Assembly (NCBI GenBank): GCA_964575425.1
Contig: CAZNRD010000003.1
Coordinates: 1 to 64,000 of the forward strand
Length of the DNA: 64,000 nucleotides
Reading direction: 5' to 3'
From: DATEAV01 sp964575425
GTDB taxonomy: Bacteria; Chloroflexota; Anaerolineae; Anaerolineales; E44-bin32
How positions within the stretch are numbered: the stretch's first letter is position 1; each line of letters opens with the position of its first letter. Both the position numbers and the translations under genes were made by a program. Shown here piece by piece: positions 33,434-41,682 of the stretch. The notes beneath the pieces are model-generated. The model was not told the origin of the DNA. It ran no database searches and saw only the letters and a list, made by a program, of their open reading frames with translations.

Positions 33434-35973
33434 AGGTTCCCCTTTCCTGGCTCAAGGACTATGTCGACCTCGACCTCCCTGTCTCCGAGCTGGCCCGGCG
33501 CCTCACTCTGGCTGGCCTTGAGGTGGAAGAGATCCGCTGCGTGGGCCTGCCCCTGGGAGAAGGCGAGGAGGCCCCGCGCTCCCCCGGCACCAGCGTCACC
33601 GGGTTGGTCTGGGATCGCGAGAAGTTCGTCGTCGGCGCCGTGCTCGAGGTCGTGCCCCACCCGCACGCCGACCGGCTGGTCCTCTGCCGCCTGGACGACG
33701 GCAGCCGCGAACACATCGTCGTCACCGGGGCTCCCAACCTCTTTCCCTTCAAAGGACGCGGCCCGCTCAATCCGCCCCTCAAGGTGGCCTATGCCCGCGA
33801 AGGCGCCCGCCTGTTCGACGGGCACAAGTCCGGCTGGGAATCGATGACGCTCAAGCGGGCGAGAATCCGCGGCATTGACTCGTATTCCATGGCCTGCTCC
33901 GAGAAGGAACTCGGCATTTCCGACGACCACGAGGGCGTCATCCTGCTCGACCCCGATGCCCCCACCGGCATGCCGCTGGCCGACTACATGGGCGACATCG
34001 TCTTCGAGATCGCCATCACCCCCAACATGGCGCGCAACGCGTGCATCGTGGGCGTGGCGCGCGAGGTTGCGGCCCTCACCGGCGCCGCCTTCCATCCCCC
34101 TTCCTACGACGTGCCCTGGAGCGACCCGACGATCGAGGGCCGCGTGCGACTGCGAATCGAGGTCCCCCAGCTCAACCCGCGCTTCGTCCTCGGCCTGATC
34201 GAAGGCGTGCGCATCGGCCCCAGCCCCTACTGGGTCCAACGCCGCCTTCGTCTGGCTGGCATGCGCCCGATCAACAACATCGTGGATGTCACCAACTACG
34301 TCATGCTTGAGACCGGCGAGCCGCTCCACGCGTTCGACTTCGACGTCCTGCGCTCGCGTGCTGCAGGGAAGACGCCCGAGATCCATACCCGCCTGGCCCA
34401 CCCCGGCGAACGCCTGACCACCCTCGACGGCATCGAGCGCCTCCTCGACGACTTCACCGTCCTGGTGTGCGACTCCGCCGGCGCCCTGTCCATCGCCGGC
34501 GTCATGGGCGGCGCCGAGTCGGAGGTCAGCGAGCACACTGTCAACGTCCTGCTCGAGGGCGCAGCCTGGAACTTCATCAACATCCGCCGCACCATCGTTT
34601 CCCAGAATCTGCTCTCGGAGGCCTCCTACCGCTTCTCGCGCGGCGTGCACCCGGCCATGGCCGAGCGCGGCGTGCGGCGAGGCCTCGCCCTGATGCAGCG
34701 ACTTGCCGGCGGCACCATCGCCCAGGGCCTGATCGACGAGTACCCCTTGCCGCCTCGGGACCCGACCGTTGAAATCCACACGGACGAGGTCGAGCGTTGG
34801 CTCGGCATCCGGCTCCAGCCGGCAGAGATCGCGGGCCTGCTGCAACGCCTGGACTTCGCCGTCAGCGAGACGCCAGACGGCGCGCGGGCCAGAACTCCCG
34901 ACCACCGCCTCGACATCGGCGAGGGTGTCATCGGCCAGGCTGACCTGATGGAGGAGATCGCCCGCCTCTACGGCTACGACCACATCCCCGAGACCCAGAT
35001 CGCCGACCAACTACCGCCCCAGTACGGCAACCCCTCGTTCGAGGCCGAAGAGCAACTGCGAGACCTGCTCGTGTCTCTTGGCCTGCAAGAAGTGATCACC
35101 TGCCGCCTGACCTCGCCCGAGCGCGAAGCCCGTGCACTGGCCTCCACCCCCACAGGTGATATGCCCGCCTACCTGCAGCTGGCCAATCCCATCAGCAGCG
35201 ACCGCACCGTTCTTCGCCGCAGCCTGCTACCGGCTTTGCTCGAGGTCGCTGAGCACAGCATCCACAGCCGCGCCCGTCTGGCCCTGTTCGAGATCGGCCC
35301 TGTGTTTCTCCCCTTGGAGGCTGAGCCCCTACCCGAAGAGCCGCGGCGCCTGGCACTCCTGCTCACGGGGCCGCGCGCCCTGCCCACATGGCAACCTGCT
35401 GACACCTCGTCGATGGACCTCTTCGACCTCAAGGGGCTGATTGATACGCTCCTCGCAGCGCTTGCCATCCCCTCTGCCCGCCTGGAGCCAGCCGATCATC
35501 CGGCCTTTCATCCCGGCAAGTGCGCATCGCTCTGGGCAGACTCACAGAGCCTCGGCATCCTGGGCGAAATCCATCCAGCCGTCCAGCGTCGTTACGACCT
35601 GCTCCAAAGCCCCGTGCTGGCTGCTGAGCTCGATCTCGAAGCGCTGCTGGCCTGCGTCCCGCCCCGGCGCACCGTGCGGCCCGTGCCCGCCTATCCGCCG
35701 GTCCTGGAAGACCTGGCCTTCGTGGTCGATGAGGACTTGCCCGCCGGGCAAGTGGCTGCTGCCATCCGCCAGGCCGGCGGCGAACTCCTGGCCGAAGTGC
35801 GTCTCTTCGACCTATACCGCGGCGAACGTATCGGCCCGGGCAGAAAGAGCCTGGCCTATGCCCTGACCTACCAGGCCTCCGATCGTACGCTGACCAACGA
35901 CGAGGTGGCCCTCGTGCGCCAGCGCATCATCCACCACCTCGAACGCGAGCTCAAGGCCCAGCTCCGCGCCTGA
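33430..35973 (+). CDS. pheT: Phenylalanine--tRNA ligase beta subunit
   Basis: An 847-residue beta subunit, slightly longer than E. coli PheT (795). The N-terminal part (MKVPLSWLKDYVDLDLP) is followed by the EMAP-type tRNA-binding OB fold (about 60-180, VGAVLEVVPHPHADRLVLC), the B3/B4 editing domain (about 225-425, with MRPINNIVDVTNYVM and LHAFDFD), B5 (about 430-505), the synthetase-like core and the C-terminal ferredoxin-like anticodon-binding domain FDX-ACB (about 750-845, ending QRIIHHLERELKAQLRA). The start overlaps the small helical gene. It forms the alpha2beta2 enzyme with PheS. Confidence 0.95.
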   Translation: MKVPLSWLKDYVDLDLPVSELARRLTLAGLEVEEIRCVGLPLGEGEEAPRSPGTSVTGLVWDREKFVVGAVLEVVPHPHADRLVLCRLDDGSREHIVVTGAPNLFPFKGRGPLNPPLKVAYAREGARLFDGHKSGWESMTLKRARIRGIDSYSMACSEKELGISDDHEGVILLDPDAPTGMPLADYMGDIVFEIAITPNMARNACIVGVAREVAALTGAAFHPPSYDVPWSDPTIEGRVRLRIEVPQLNPRFVLGLIEGVRIGPSPYWVQRRLRLAGMRPINNIVDVTNYVMLETGEPLHAFDFDVLRSRAAGKTPEIHTRLAHPGERLTTLDGIERLLDDFTVLVCDSAGALSIAGVMGGAESEVSEHTVNVLLEGAAWNFINIRRTIVSQNLLSEASYRFSRGVHPAMAERGVRRGLALMQRLAGGTIAQGLIDEYPLPPRDPTVEIHTDEVERWLGIRLQPAEIAGLLQRLDFAVSETPDGARARTPDHRLDIGEGVIGQADLMEEIARLYGYDHIPETQIADQLPPQYGNPSFEAEEQLRDLLVSLGLQEVITCRLTSPEREARALASTPTGDMPAYLQLANPISSDRTVLRRSLLPALLEVAEHSIHSRARLALFEIGPVFLPLEAEPLPEEPRRLALLLTGPRALPTWQPADTSSMDLFDLKGLIDTLLAALAIPSARLEPADHPAFHPGKCASLWADSQSLGILGEIHPAVQRRYDLLQSPVLAAELDLEALLACVPPRRTVRPVPAYPPVLEDLAFVVDEDLPAGQVAAAIRQAGGELLAEVRLFDLYRGERIGPGRKSLAYALTYQASDRTLTNDEVALVRQRIIHHLERELKAQLRA

Positions 35974-35991
35974 CACCAGCCCGTTCGCGTC

Positions 35992-36606
35992 TCACGACTG
36001 TTCCACGAAGGATTCTGCTCGGGTGATGGCGACCGCCGCCAGCCGCGCTACGACCAGGAGCAAGTCGTGGTCGACCTCGTTGAACTCGCGGTCCGATCGC
36101 TTGTTCAGCGCCTCGATCACACCCAGCGCCCGCTCCCCCTCCAGCAGCGGCACGCAGGCCATCGAGCGCGTCTGAAAGCCGAGGAATTGATCGACGGCAG
36201 GGTTGAAGGCAGGGTCGAAGCGGACGTCGCGCACCAGGCGCGGCTGCCGGTTCTCGAGCACCCAGCCGGCAATCCCCTTGTGCCGCGGCATGCGATATCC
36301 GGTCAGGCGCTGCCGCGCCTGGCCGTGCACCACGGCAAACACCAGCTCCTGCGTCTCCTCGTCCAGAAGGAGCAGCGATCCATCTTCGGCATCCACCACT
36401 GCCAGCACCGAGGCCAGCAGGTCGTCCAGCATCGTCAGCACATTCATGCCGGGAGTCAGGTGCTGGATCAGGTCCTGCAGTGCGCTCAGCGCCCGGACCG
36501 AGGAGCGCAGCACTGCCAGCTCCTCTTTCAGACTGCGGTTCTCCTCCCGCAGGCGGGCAATCTCCACCTGCAGGAAGTGAAGCGCGTCATGGCTGTCCAT
36601 CGCCAT
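35992..36606 (-). CDS. GAF-domain protein
   Basis: A 204-residue cytosolic protein: an N-terminal coiled coil of about 45 residues (EIARLREENRSLKEELAVL) and a GAF domain (about 55-200) with EDGSLLLLDEETQELVF, KGIAGWVLENRQPRLVRDV and a C-terminal LGVIEALNKRSDREF. The pattern resembles small-molecule sensor GAF domains of Chloroflexota kinases, but no output domain is attached. ATG 36606 or the in-frame ATG at 36600 could be used. It is convergent with pheT and stands apart from the cold-shock gene. It may act as a dimeric sensor for a partner protein. Ligand unknown. Confidence 0.82.
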   Translation of the reverse strand: MAMDSHDALHFLQVEIARLREENRSLKEELAVLRSSVRALSALQDLIQHLTPGMNVLTMLDDLLASVLAVVDAEDGSLLLLDEETQELVFAVVHGQARQRLTGYRMPRHKGIAGWVLENRQPRLVRDVRFDPAFNPAVDQFLGFQTRSMACVPLLEGERALGVIEALNKRSDREFNEVDHDLLLVVARLAAVAITRAESFVEQS

Positions 36607-36650
36607 TCATGATACCACGTCTCCGCCGCGGCGCCATCCCGATAACAAGA

Positions 36651-36673
36651 GGCGCCCCGCTGAGCGGGGCGCC
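36651..36673 (-). terminator. Terminator of the cold-shock gene
   Basis: GGCGCCCCGC, a 3-nt turn and GCGGGGCGCC form a perfect 10-bp stem just after the csp stop; on the minus strand TCTTGTT follows, a modest U-tract. Confidence 0.65.
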
Positions 36674-36701
36674 CTGGATTGGCGAGTATGGCAGCAGGTT
36701 G

Positions 36702-36911
36702 CTACAGGACAGTGACGTTGGCCGCCTGCAGCCCCTTGGGGCCGGACTCGATGCTGAATTCAACATGCTGGCCCTCTTCGAGCTTGCGATAGCCCTCCAT
36801 CTGAATGGCCGAGAAATGGACGAAGACATCATCCCCGTCCTCGCGGCCAATGAAGCCGTAGCCCTTGACCGCATTGAACCACTTCACTGTGCCCCGGAAT
36901 CGATCAGCCAT
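36702..36911 (-). CDS. Cold-shock protein (CspA family)
   Basis: A 69-residue single OB-fold nucleic-acid-binding protein that keeps RNA unfolded. RNP1 is KGYGFIGRE (about 16-24) and RNP2 DVFVHFSAI (about 28-36), with NAVKGY before them and GPKGLQAANV at the end, all as in the family. The length matches CspA. AGGAGGCACG lies upstream of ATG 36911. The leader of about 60 nt or more contains an inverted repeat (AACCGCC/GGCGGTT, 36972-36999), in line with structured csp leaders. A terminator follows. Confidence 0.95.
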   Translation of the reverse strand: MADRFRGTVKWFNAVKGYGFIGREDGDDVFVHFSAIQMEGYRKLEEGQHVEFSIESGPKGLQAANVTVL

Positions 36912-36971
36912 TGTCTTGCGTGCCTCCTGTGGCAGTGACTCGCTCGGCCGCAGCCCTGACGGTCAACGCAA

Positions 36972-36999
36972 AACCGCCTGGACACCTGCCCGGGCGGTT
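36972..36999. repeat. Inverted repeat in the cold-shock gene leader
   Basis: AACCGCC and GGCGGTT separated by 14 bases, about 60 bases upstream of the csp ATG. It may be part of a temperature-dependent leader structure; this is only a possibility. Confidence 0.3.
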
Positions 37000-37030
37000 G
37001 GCCTTGCCTTCCCGTACTCAGACCGCGTCC

Positions 37031-37059
37031 TGCACGGCAAGCATGGTATCATGCACGGC
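37031..37059 (+). promoter_or_regulatory. Extended -10 promoter flanked by direct repeats
   Basis: TGGTATCAT (TGn plus TATCAT, ending at 37052) is an extended -10 element; the 8-base repeat TGCACGGC occurs at 37031-37038 and again at 37052-37059, 21 bases apart. The inner GCATG-GTAT-CATGC is also palindromic. The N-hydrolase gene starts 45 bases later. Confidence 0.5.
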
Positions 37060-37104
37060 GACATCAGTCAAGGGAGGTCCGCTCATACCGGCACAAAGGG
37101 CCGC

Positions 37105-37551
37105 ATGAATCTCTACTTCTCGTGCTCCCTCACTGGCGGTCGGCGCGACCAGGACATCTACGCCGCCATCGTCCAACACCTGCTTTCCTTCGGCCACAAG
37201 GTGCCCACTGCCCACCTAGCCGACCCGCATGTGATGGACCTCGAACGCGTGGTCAATCCCCGCGAGGTCTTCCGCCGCGATGTGGCCTGGATTCACGCCT
37301 GCGACGCCCTCATCGCTGAGGTCAGCACTCCCTCCCATGGCGTTGGTTACGAGATCGCCCTTGCTCTCTCACTCGGCAAGCCCGTCCTGTGCTGCTACCG
37401 CGACGGTGCAAGCGTTTCCAAGATGATCACCGGCAACGACACCCCCGGCCTCACCGTCCGAACCTATCACCACCGGCGCGAGGCGCTGGCCATCATCGAC
37501 GAGTTTCTCGACAACCTGCCGGCGTCTCTCATGTCACTCCCTGACCCGTAG
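37105..37551 (+). CDS. Nucleoside 2-deoxyribosyltransferase-like protein (DNPH1/Rcl type)
   Basis: A 148-residue Rossmann-like protein resembling 2'-deoxynucleoside 5'-phosphate N-hydrolase, which releases the base from deoxynucleotides. The N-terminal MNLYFSCSLTGGRRDQDIY matches the family start, and the catalytic Glu lies in the pattern HGVGYEIALALSLGKPVLC; EVSTPS precedes it. ATG 37105 is chosen because the beta strand begins there and the frame upstream is not family-like. A promoter is visible upstream. The MBL-fold gene follows after 28 bp on the same strand. Confidence 0.8.
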   Translation: MNLYFSCSLTGGRRDQDIYAAIVQHLLSFGHKVPTAHLADPHVMDLERVVNPREVFRRDVAWIHACDALIAEVSTPSHGVGYEIALALSLGKPVLCCYRDGASVSKMITGNDTPGLTVRTYHHRREALAIIDEFLDNLPASLMSLPDP

Positions 37552-37579
37552 GACCGGCATTCGCTCAGGAGGTGCTGTG

Positions 37580-38212
37580 ATGGACCGCCCTCGCCTTCTC
37601 GATCACCTGCACTGGCTCGGTCACGACACTTTCCGCCTCGACAGGCCCGCCGTGATCTACCTCGACCCTTGGCATCTGCCGGCTAGTTCCCCGCCGGCGG
37701 ACCTCATTCTTGTCAGCCACGATCACTACGATCACTGCTCGCCGGAGGACATTGAGCGCATCCGCGCGCCGAAGACGGTCGTCGTCGCGAATCCCTCTGC
37801 GGCAGCCATGATGGCTCCCCCGGTCATCACGCTGCGTGCGGGCGAGGAGGCGACGGCCGCCGGCGTGAGCATCCGCGCCGTGCCCGCGTACAACATCGGC
37901 AAGAAGTTCCATCCGAAGGACGCCGGCGGGGTTGGCTACGTGCTGTCGATCGAGGGGGAGAGCCTGTACTTCGCCGGCGACACCGACCGCATCCCGGAGA
38001 TGAAAGGGCTGGCCTGCGACGTGGCGCTGCTGCCGGTCAGCGGGGTGTACGTCATGACCGCCGAAGAAGCCGCCCAGGCATCAGGTGACCTGCGCGCCCG
38101 CGTCGTCGTCCCCATGCACTACGGCGCCGGCGTTGCCGGCAGCGTAGAGGACGCCCAGCGTTTCCAGCGGCTCTGTCGGGTCCCGGTGGTGATCCTCCAG
38201 CCCGAAGCATAG
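37580..38212 (+). CDS. MBL-fold metallohydrolase (UPF0173-like)
   Basis: A 210-residue metallo-beta-lactamase-fold protein. The metal-binding HxHxDH motif is SHDHYDHCSP (about 49-58), a further metal Asp is in FAGDTDRIPEM and the last His in PMHYGAG. It belongs to the short group of L-ascorbate lactonase-like/UPF0173 hydrolases. ATG 37580 follows AGGAGGTG at a good distance. It shares a strand with the N-hydrolase gene, 28 bp upstream. A hairpin terminator follows. The substrate is unknown. Confidence 0.85.
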   Translation: MDRPRLLDHLHWLGHDTFRLDRPAVIYLDPWHLPASSPPADLILVSHDHYDHCSPEDIERIRAPKTVVVANPSAAAMMAPPVITLRAGEEATAAGVSIRAVPAYNIGKKFHPKDAGGVGYVLSIEGESLYFAGDTDRIPEMKGLACDVALLPVSGVYVMTAEEAAQASGDLRARVVVPMHYGAGVAGSVEDAQRFQRLCRVPVVILQPEA

Positions 38213-38231
38213 TCGCAGACGGCAAGCAAAC

Positions 38232-38259
38232 GCGGCGCTGCGGGCACTCGCAGCGCCGC
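38232..38259. terminator. Bidirectional hairpin between convergent genes
   Basis: GCGGCGCTGCG, a 6-nt loop and CGCAGCGCCGC, a perfect 11-bp stem between the MBL gene and the NifU-domain gene. No U-tract on the plus strand. Confidence 0.55.
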
Positions 38260-38278
38260 CACGATCTGCACTCCTCCA

Positions 38279-38542
38279 TCACTGCACTTCCTCGATTCGC
38301 TCTACATCGGGGAAGAACTGTCGCACCGTCCCGGCCACCCAGCCCTGCAGCGTGGCCGGGGCTAGCCGGCAGCCCTCACACGCTCCGCCCATCTTCACGC
38401 GCAGCACCTTGCCGTCGAAATCGACCATGCGGACGAAGCCACCGTGATAGTGCTCGATGTACGAACTGATCACCTCGAGCAGCGCCCGCATCCGCTCCTG
38501 CGGGGTCGCCTCCACGTTATGGTTATGCTCGATCTGCGGCAT
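38279..38542 (-). CDS. NifU C-terminal-domain iron-sulfur protein
   Basis: An 87-residue NifU-like scaffold domain that can carry an Fe-S cluster between two subunits. The conserved CxxC is in GGACEGCRLAPATLQ, flanked by VDFDGKVLRVKM and VRQFFPDVERIEEV, matching the Nfu family. ATG 38542 has GGGAGGCAG upstream. The next minus-strand gene upstream, a cyclic-nucleotide-binding protein, ends 16 bp before it, so the two may be co-transcribed. It probably delivers clusters to client enzymes. Confidence 0.88.
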   Translation of the reverse strand: MPQIEHNHNVEATPQERMRALLEVISSYIEHYHGGFVRMVDFDGKVLRVKMGGACEGCRLAPATLQGWVAGTVRQFFPDVERIEEVQ

Positions 38543-38558
38543 GGGTCGGCTGCCTCCC

Positions 38559-39029
38559 TCAGAAGCGCTTGCGCCTGACACCTTCTTGCAGCAGCCCAAC
38601 GACGGTGGCATGCGTGCTGTTCAGCCGCTCGGCGATGACCTCGGCCAACCACTCCAGAATCACCACGCCTGTCTTGGGGTAGGCCTCGCACAGGTACCGC
38701 AGTTTCTCCCCGGAGATGCTGATCGCCTCTCCCGCCTCAGTCGCCACGGCGCTGGAGGTGTACGCTGGCCGGTTGAGCGCAGCCGACCAGCCGAACACAC
38801 CGCCCGGCTCGATGTCGGCCACGGTCACCACATCCCCGTCATACGGCTTGAAGCGAATGCCCACGCGGCCCTTGGTCAGGATATAGAGCCGCCTGGCCGG
38901 CTCTCCTTGGGCAAAGAGCCTTTGCCCCTCCTCGAAGGTCTCGCGCTCGAAGGAGCGGGCCAGGATCTGGACCTCTTCATTGCCCAGGCCGTGGAACAAG
39001 GGTAGGGTGCGAATGGCCTGCAGTGGCAT
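38559..39029 (-). CDS. Cyclic-nucleotide-binding domain protein without HTH
   Basis: A 156-residue protein consisting of one Crp-type cyclic-nucleotide-binding domain: LPLFHGLGNEEVQILARSFE at the start, GQRLFAQGEPARRLYILTKG and GGVFGWSAALN, the last being the phosphate-binding cassette region where Crp has GELAL-Arg. The C-terminal helix (EWLAEVIAERLNS) is the dimerisation helix, but no DNA-binding domain follows. ATG 39029 marks the family start; open sequence upstream lacks features. It may bind cAMP made by the adenylate cyclase encoded 1.3 kb away, by inference, or have lost the ligand pocket, since the cassette deviates. Confidence 0.78.
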   Translation of the reverse strand: MPLQAIRTLPLFHGLGNEEVQILARSFERETFEEGQRLFAQGEPARRLYILTKGRVGIRFKPYDGDVVTVADIEPGGVFGWSAALNRPAYTSSAVATEAGEAISISGEKLRYLCEAYPKTGVVILEWLAEVIAERLNSTHATVVGLLQEGVRRKRF

Positions 39030-39376
39030 GGGTGACGTCGCGTCGCTCCGCCCCACGTAGGCTCTCCACCGATACGGTCTTCCCACTGTAGCCCCCAGCC
39101 AGGGGCCGGCGAAGTGCCATCCGTCCTCACGTGGGCGACAAGCGTCATACGCAGGCCTCACCGCCTCGCCCGCTTCGCCGGCTTGTGATGTCCGGCAAAT
39201 TCTGCCTGGGAAACCACGGCCGGCTCCTGTTGTGGGGCTGGTTATGTGGGGACAGAATCCCCGTGCAGCCAGAGGAGAACCAGACCACTGCCGCGCCGAA
39301 GTTCGGCATCTCTTGTACCCAGCCGACAGGAAAGAGGCAGTTCGGTAACTCATCCCAACCTGGAGGAGGGCCCGCG

Positions 39377-40192
39377 ATGAATCGCAAGGTGTTGATCCCC
39401 ATCGTGGTCGTCATCCTGCTGGCGGCCACCGTGATCCCGGCTCTGGCCATCAGCGACGGCGAGCAGGACAATGGCCGCCATCCCTTCGTTGGCCTCATGG
39501 TGGCCCAGACGGCCGGCGGCCGTCCGTTGTGGCGCTGCAGCGGCACGCTGATATCTCCCACCATCTTCCTGACCGCGGGTCACTGTACCCAGCCGCCTGC
39601 AGCCCGCGTGGAAACCTGGTTCCACGATGACCTGGAACCCACCCCCGGCATCTACGGATACCCCTCCACCGGCCAGGTGGGTGGGACGCCGCACACCCAT
39701 CCGCAGTACAACCCATCCGCCTTCTACCTGCATGACCTGGGCGTCGTCGTCCTGAAGGAACCGATGGTCATGGCAGAATACGGCGCCCTACCCATGCTGG
39801 GCCAGCTCAACAGCCTGAAGACCCGCCGCGGCCTGCAGGACGTCACCTTCACCGCCGTTGGGTACGGCATGCAGATGAGCTTCCCCGACGCTGCCTCCTG
39901 GAAGAACCAGGCGTTTCTCACGCGCATGGTCGCCTATCCGCGCCTGATCCAGATCAACGGCGGACTGGTTGGTGACTACTCGTTACTGCTCTCAAACAAC
40001 GCAAACACCGGCGGCACCTGCTTCGGCGACTCCGGCGGCCCGAACTTCATCGGCTCAGGGCCTACGGAGACGCGCGTCATCGCCGGCGTGACATCGTTCG
40101 GCATGAACGGCAACTGCGCCGGGACAGGCGGCGTGTATCGCATCGACCAGGCCGACGATCTCCGCTGGCTGGCGACATTCATCGACGACTGA
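39377..40192 (+). CDS. Secreted trypsin-like serine protease (S1)
   Basis: A 271-residue secreted endopeptidase. A signal peptide (MNRKVLIPIVVVILLAATVI, cleavage near ALA-IS) is followed by the S1 catalytic triad: His in TAGHC (H69), Asp in HDLGVVVL (D120), Ser in GDSGGP (S219). Cys54 and Cys70 form the typical disulfide around the active-site His. The mature N-terminus (ISDGEQDNGRHPFVG) resembles an IVGG-type start that is not cleaved from a propeptide. TGGAGGAGGG precedes ATG 39377. A terminator follows. Trypsin-like S1 proteases are scattered in bacteria, so horizontal transfer is possible. Confidence 0.9.
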   Translation: MNRKVLIPIVVVILLAATVIPALAISDGEQDNGRHPFVGLMVAQTAGGRPLWRCSGTLISPTIFLTAGHCTQPPAARVETWFHDDLEPTPGIYGYPSTGQVGGTPHTHPQYNPSAFYLHDLGVVVLKEPMVMAEYGALPMLGQLNSLKTRRGLQDVTFTAVGYGMQMSFPDAASWKNQAFLTRMVAYPRLIQINGGLVGDYSLLLSNNANTGGTCFGDSGGPNFIGSGPTETRVIAGVTSFGMNGNCAGTGGVYRIDQADDLRWLATFIDD

Positions 40193-40220
40193 TCCGGGTC
40201 ACGCAGTACGTGGTGCCCAT

Positions 40221-40257
40221 GCAGGCCACGCCCGGCGACGTGGCCTGCTTTCTCTTT
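40221..40257 (+). terminator. Intrinsic terminator after the serine protease
   Basis: GCAGGCCACG (40221-40230), an 8-nt loop, CGTGGCCTGC (40239-40248), then TTTCTCTTT: a good 10-bp stem with a U-rich tail. Confidence 0.75.
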
Positions 40258-40296
40258 GCTCCTTCAGGCAGATTCGGCCCTACGCGCCAGCCATGC

Positions 40297-40302
40297 TACA
40301 AT
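40297..40302 (+). promoter_or_regulatory. -10 element of the cyclase gene
   Basis: TACAAT lies 37 bases before the ATG, giving a leader of about 30 nt that carries GGAGGGG. No clear -35. Confidence 0.4.
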
Positions 40303-40338
40303 CCGCCGTGCCCGCACCCTCCGCGCGGAGGGGAAACG

Positions 40339-41400
40339 ATGGACCTGACAACGGTCTTTGGCCGGCCCCCCCTGGTCCTGGTCGCCGATGACGACTGGCT
40401 CAACCGCGACCTGCTCCAGGCCTACCTGATGAACTCGGGCTGCCAGGTGGCCACCGCGCCGGACGGCCTGTCGGCCCTGGAACTCGCCCGCCAATCTCCC
40501 CCCGATCTGGCGCTCATTGACGTGCAGATGCCGCGCATGGACGGCCTGACGCTGTGCTCGGTCCTCAAGGGCGAGCCGGAGACGCGCTTCGTGCCCGTCA
40601 TCATCGTCACCGCCCTCGACGCCGAAGAGGAAAAACTGCGCGCCATCGACGTCGGCGCCGACGACTTCATCACCAAGCCCTACAACTCCGTCGTGCTGCT
40701 GACGCGCGTGCGCTCGCTGCTTCGCATCAAGAAGCTTCACGATGACCTGGAGTCCCGCAACCGCCTGCTGCACCAGGTCCTCAACCGCTACGTGGCCCAG
40801 GACGTGGCCGACATCATCCTCACCGATCCAGACCGCTACCTGCATCTGGGAGGCGAGATCCGACCGGTGACGGTCCTCTTTGCCGACATCCGCGGCTTCA
40901 CCCACTACACCGAACTGCGCGACGGCCATCAGGTTGTCGAGACCCTCAACCGGCTCTTCCCTCCCCTGAGCCACGTCATCTTCAGCCATCGCGGCACCTT
41001 CGACAAGTACCTGGGCGATGGTCTGATGGCGTTCTACGGCGCCCCGATGGCAGGCGTCGACGACGCGAAGCGAGCCGTCGACACCGCCATTGAAATGCAG
41101 CGGCTGTTCCGCGAACTTGGCACGGCGGACCCCGACCTTGCCACCCTGGGCCTTTCGGTTGGGCTGCACAGCGGCGAGGCTGTCGTGGGCACCATCGGCT
41201 CCGAGAAACTAATGGAGTACACCGTCATCGGCGACACCGTCAACGTCGCCAAGCGCCTGCAGGAGAACGCGCTCGCCGGTCAGATCCTCATCAGCCGTGC
41301 CACCTATCGGCAGGTGAAGGGCGTCAAGGCCAAGCGCCTGAAACCGCTACAGCTCTTCGGGCGGCAGGAGCCGGTGGAGGCCTATTCCGTCCTCTGGTGA
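40339..41400 (+). CDS. Response regulator-adenylate cyclase (class III)
   Basis: A 353-residue cytosolic protein: a receiver domain (about 12-130) with phosphoacceptor D61 in LALIDVQMPRMDG and Lys in TKPYN, a short linker, and a class III nucleotide cyclase domain (about 172-345). The metal aspartates are D183 (VLFADIRGF) and D227 (KYLGDG), the purine-selecting residues K223 and T295 (TVIGD), and the transition-state Asn and Arg are N302 and R306. T at the second position favours ATP, so it should make cAMP under control of a sensor kinase. GGAGGGG precedes the ATG. No kinase is adjacent. Confidence 0.92.
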   Translation: MDLTTVFGRPPLVLVADDDWLNRDLLQAYLMNSGCQVATAPDGLSALELARQSPPDLALIDVQMPRMDGLTLCSVLKGEPETRFVPVIIVTALDAEEEKLRAIDVGADDFITKPYNSVVLLTRVRSLLRIKKLHDDLESRNRLLHQVLNRYVAQDVADIILTDPDRYLHLGGEIRPVTVLFADIRGFTHYTELRDGHQVVETLNRLFPPLSHVIFSHRGTFDKYLGDGLMAFYGAPMAGVDDAKRAVDTAIEMQRLFRELGTADPDLATLGLSVGLHSGEAVVGTIGSEKLMEYTVIGDTVNVAKRLQENALAGQILISRATYRQVKGVKAKRLKPLQLFGRQEPVEAYSVLW

Positions 41401-41418
41401 TCCGAGTGCGGCACGGGG

Positions 41419-41424
41419 TATAAT
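41419..41424 (+). promoter_or_regulatory. -10 element of the tRNA-Arg gene
   Basis: TATAAT lies 9 bases before the first base of the tRNA, placing the transcript start at or just before the mature 5' end. No clear -35. Confidence 0.5.
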
Positions 41425-41433
41425 TCCAAATGA

Positions 41434-41507
41434 GCCCCAGTAGCTCAAATGGACAGAGCAGGGCACTCCTAAGGCCAAGGTTGGGGGTTCAATTCCCTCC
41501 TGGGGCA
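41434..41507 (+). tRNA. tRNA-Arg (anticodon CCT)
   Basis: A 74-nt cloverleaf: acceptor GCCCCAG pairs with CTGGGGC, D stem GCTC/GAGC, T stem GGGGG/CCCTC with the T loop TTCAATT, discriminator A. The anticodon loop is CTCCTAA, giving anticodon CCT, which reads AGG. The anticodon stem (GGGCA/GGCCA) forms only three central pairs; the outer pair is G-A and the loop-closing pair is A-G, so this stem is weak. CCA is not encoded. The remaining arms are perfect. It may be functional or partly degraded. Confidence 0.78.
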
Positions 41508-41637
41508 CTTCGTCGGCACAGGCCCGTGCGGGCCACGGAGATGTGACAGGCCGCAGGCGGTCGGCGAACCCCGTACGGCCCCACGGAGAAAGCCCCTTCC
41601 CCAGAAGCTGAAATTGGGGTAAAATTCCAACCACAGG

Positions 41638-41672
41638 CAGACGTCTGGGTGCCCCCCTCACCTAGATGTCTG
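41638..41672. terminator. Hairpin after tRNA-Arg and the aminotransferase gene
   Basis: CAGACGTCTGGGTG and CACCTAGATGTCTG pair over 14 positions with two G-T pairs around a 7-base loop. It lies 11 bases from the end of the minus-strand aminotransferase gene and may end it, or the tRNA transcript. No strong U-tract. Confidence 0.45.
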
Positions 41673-41682
41673 TCCTGTGCTC

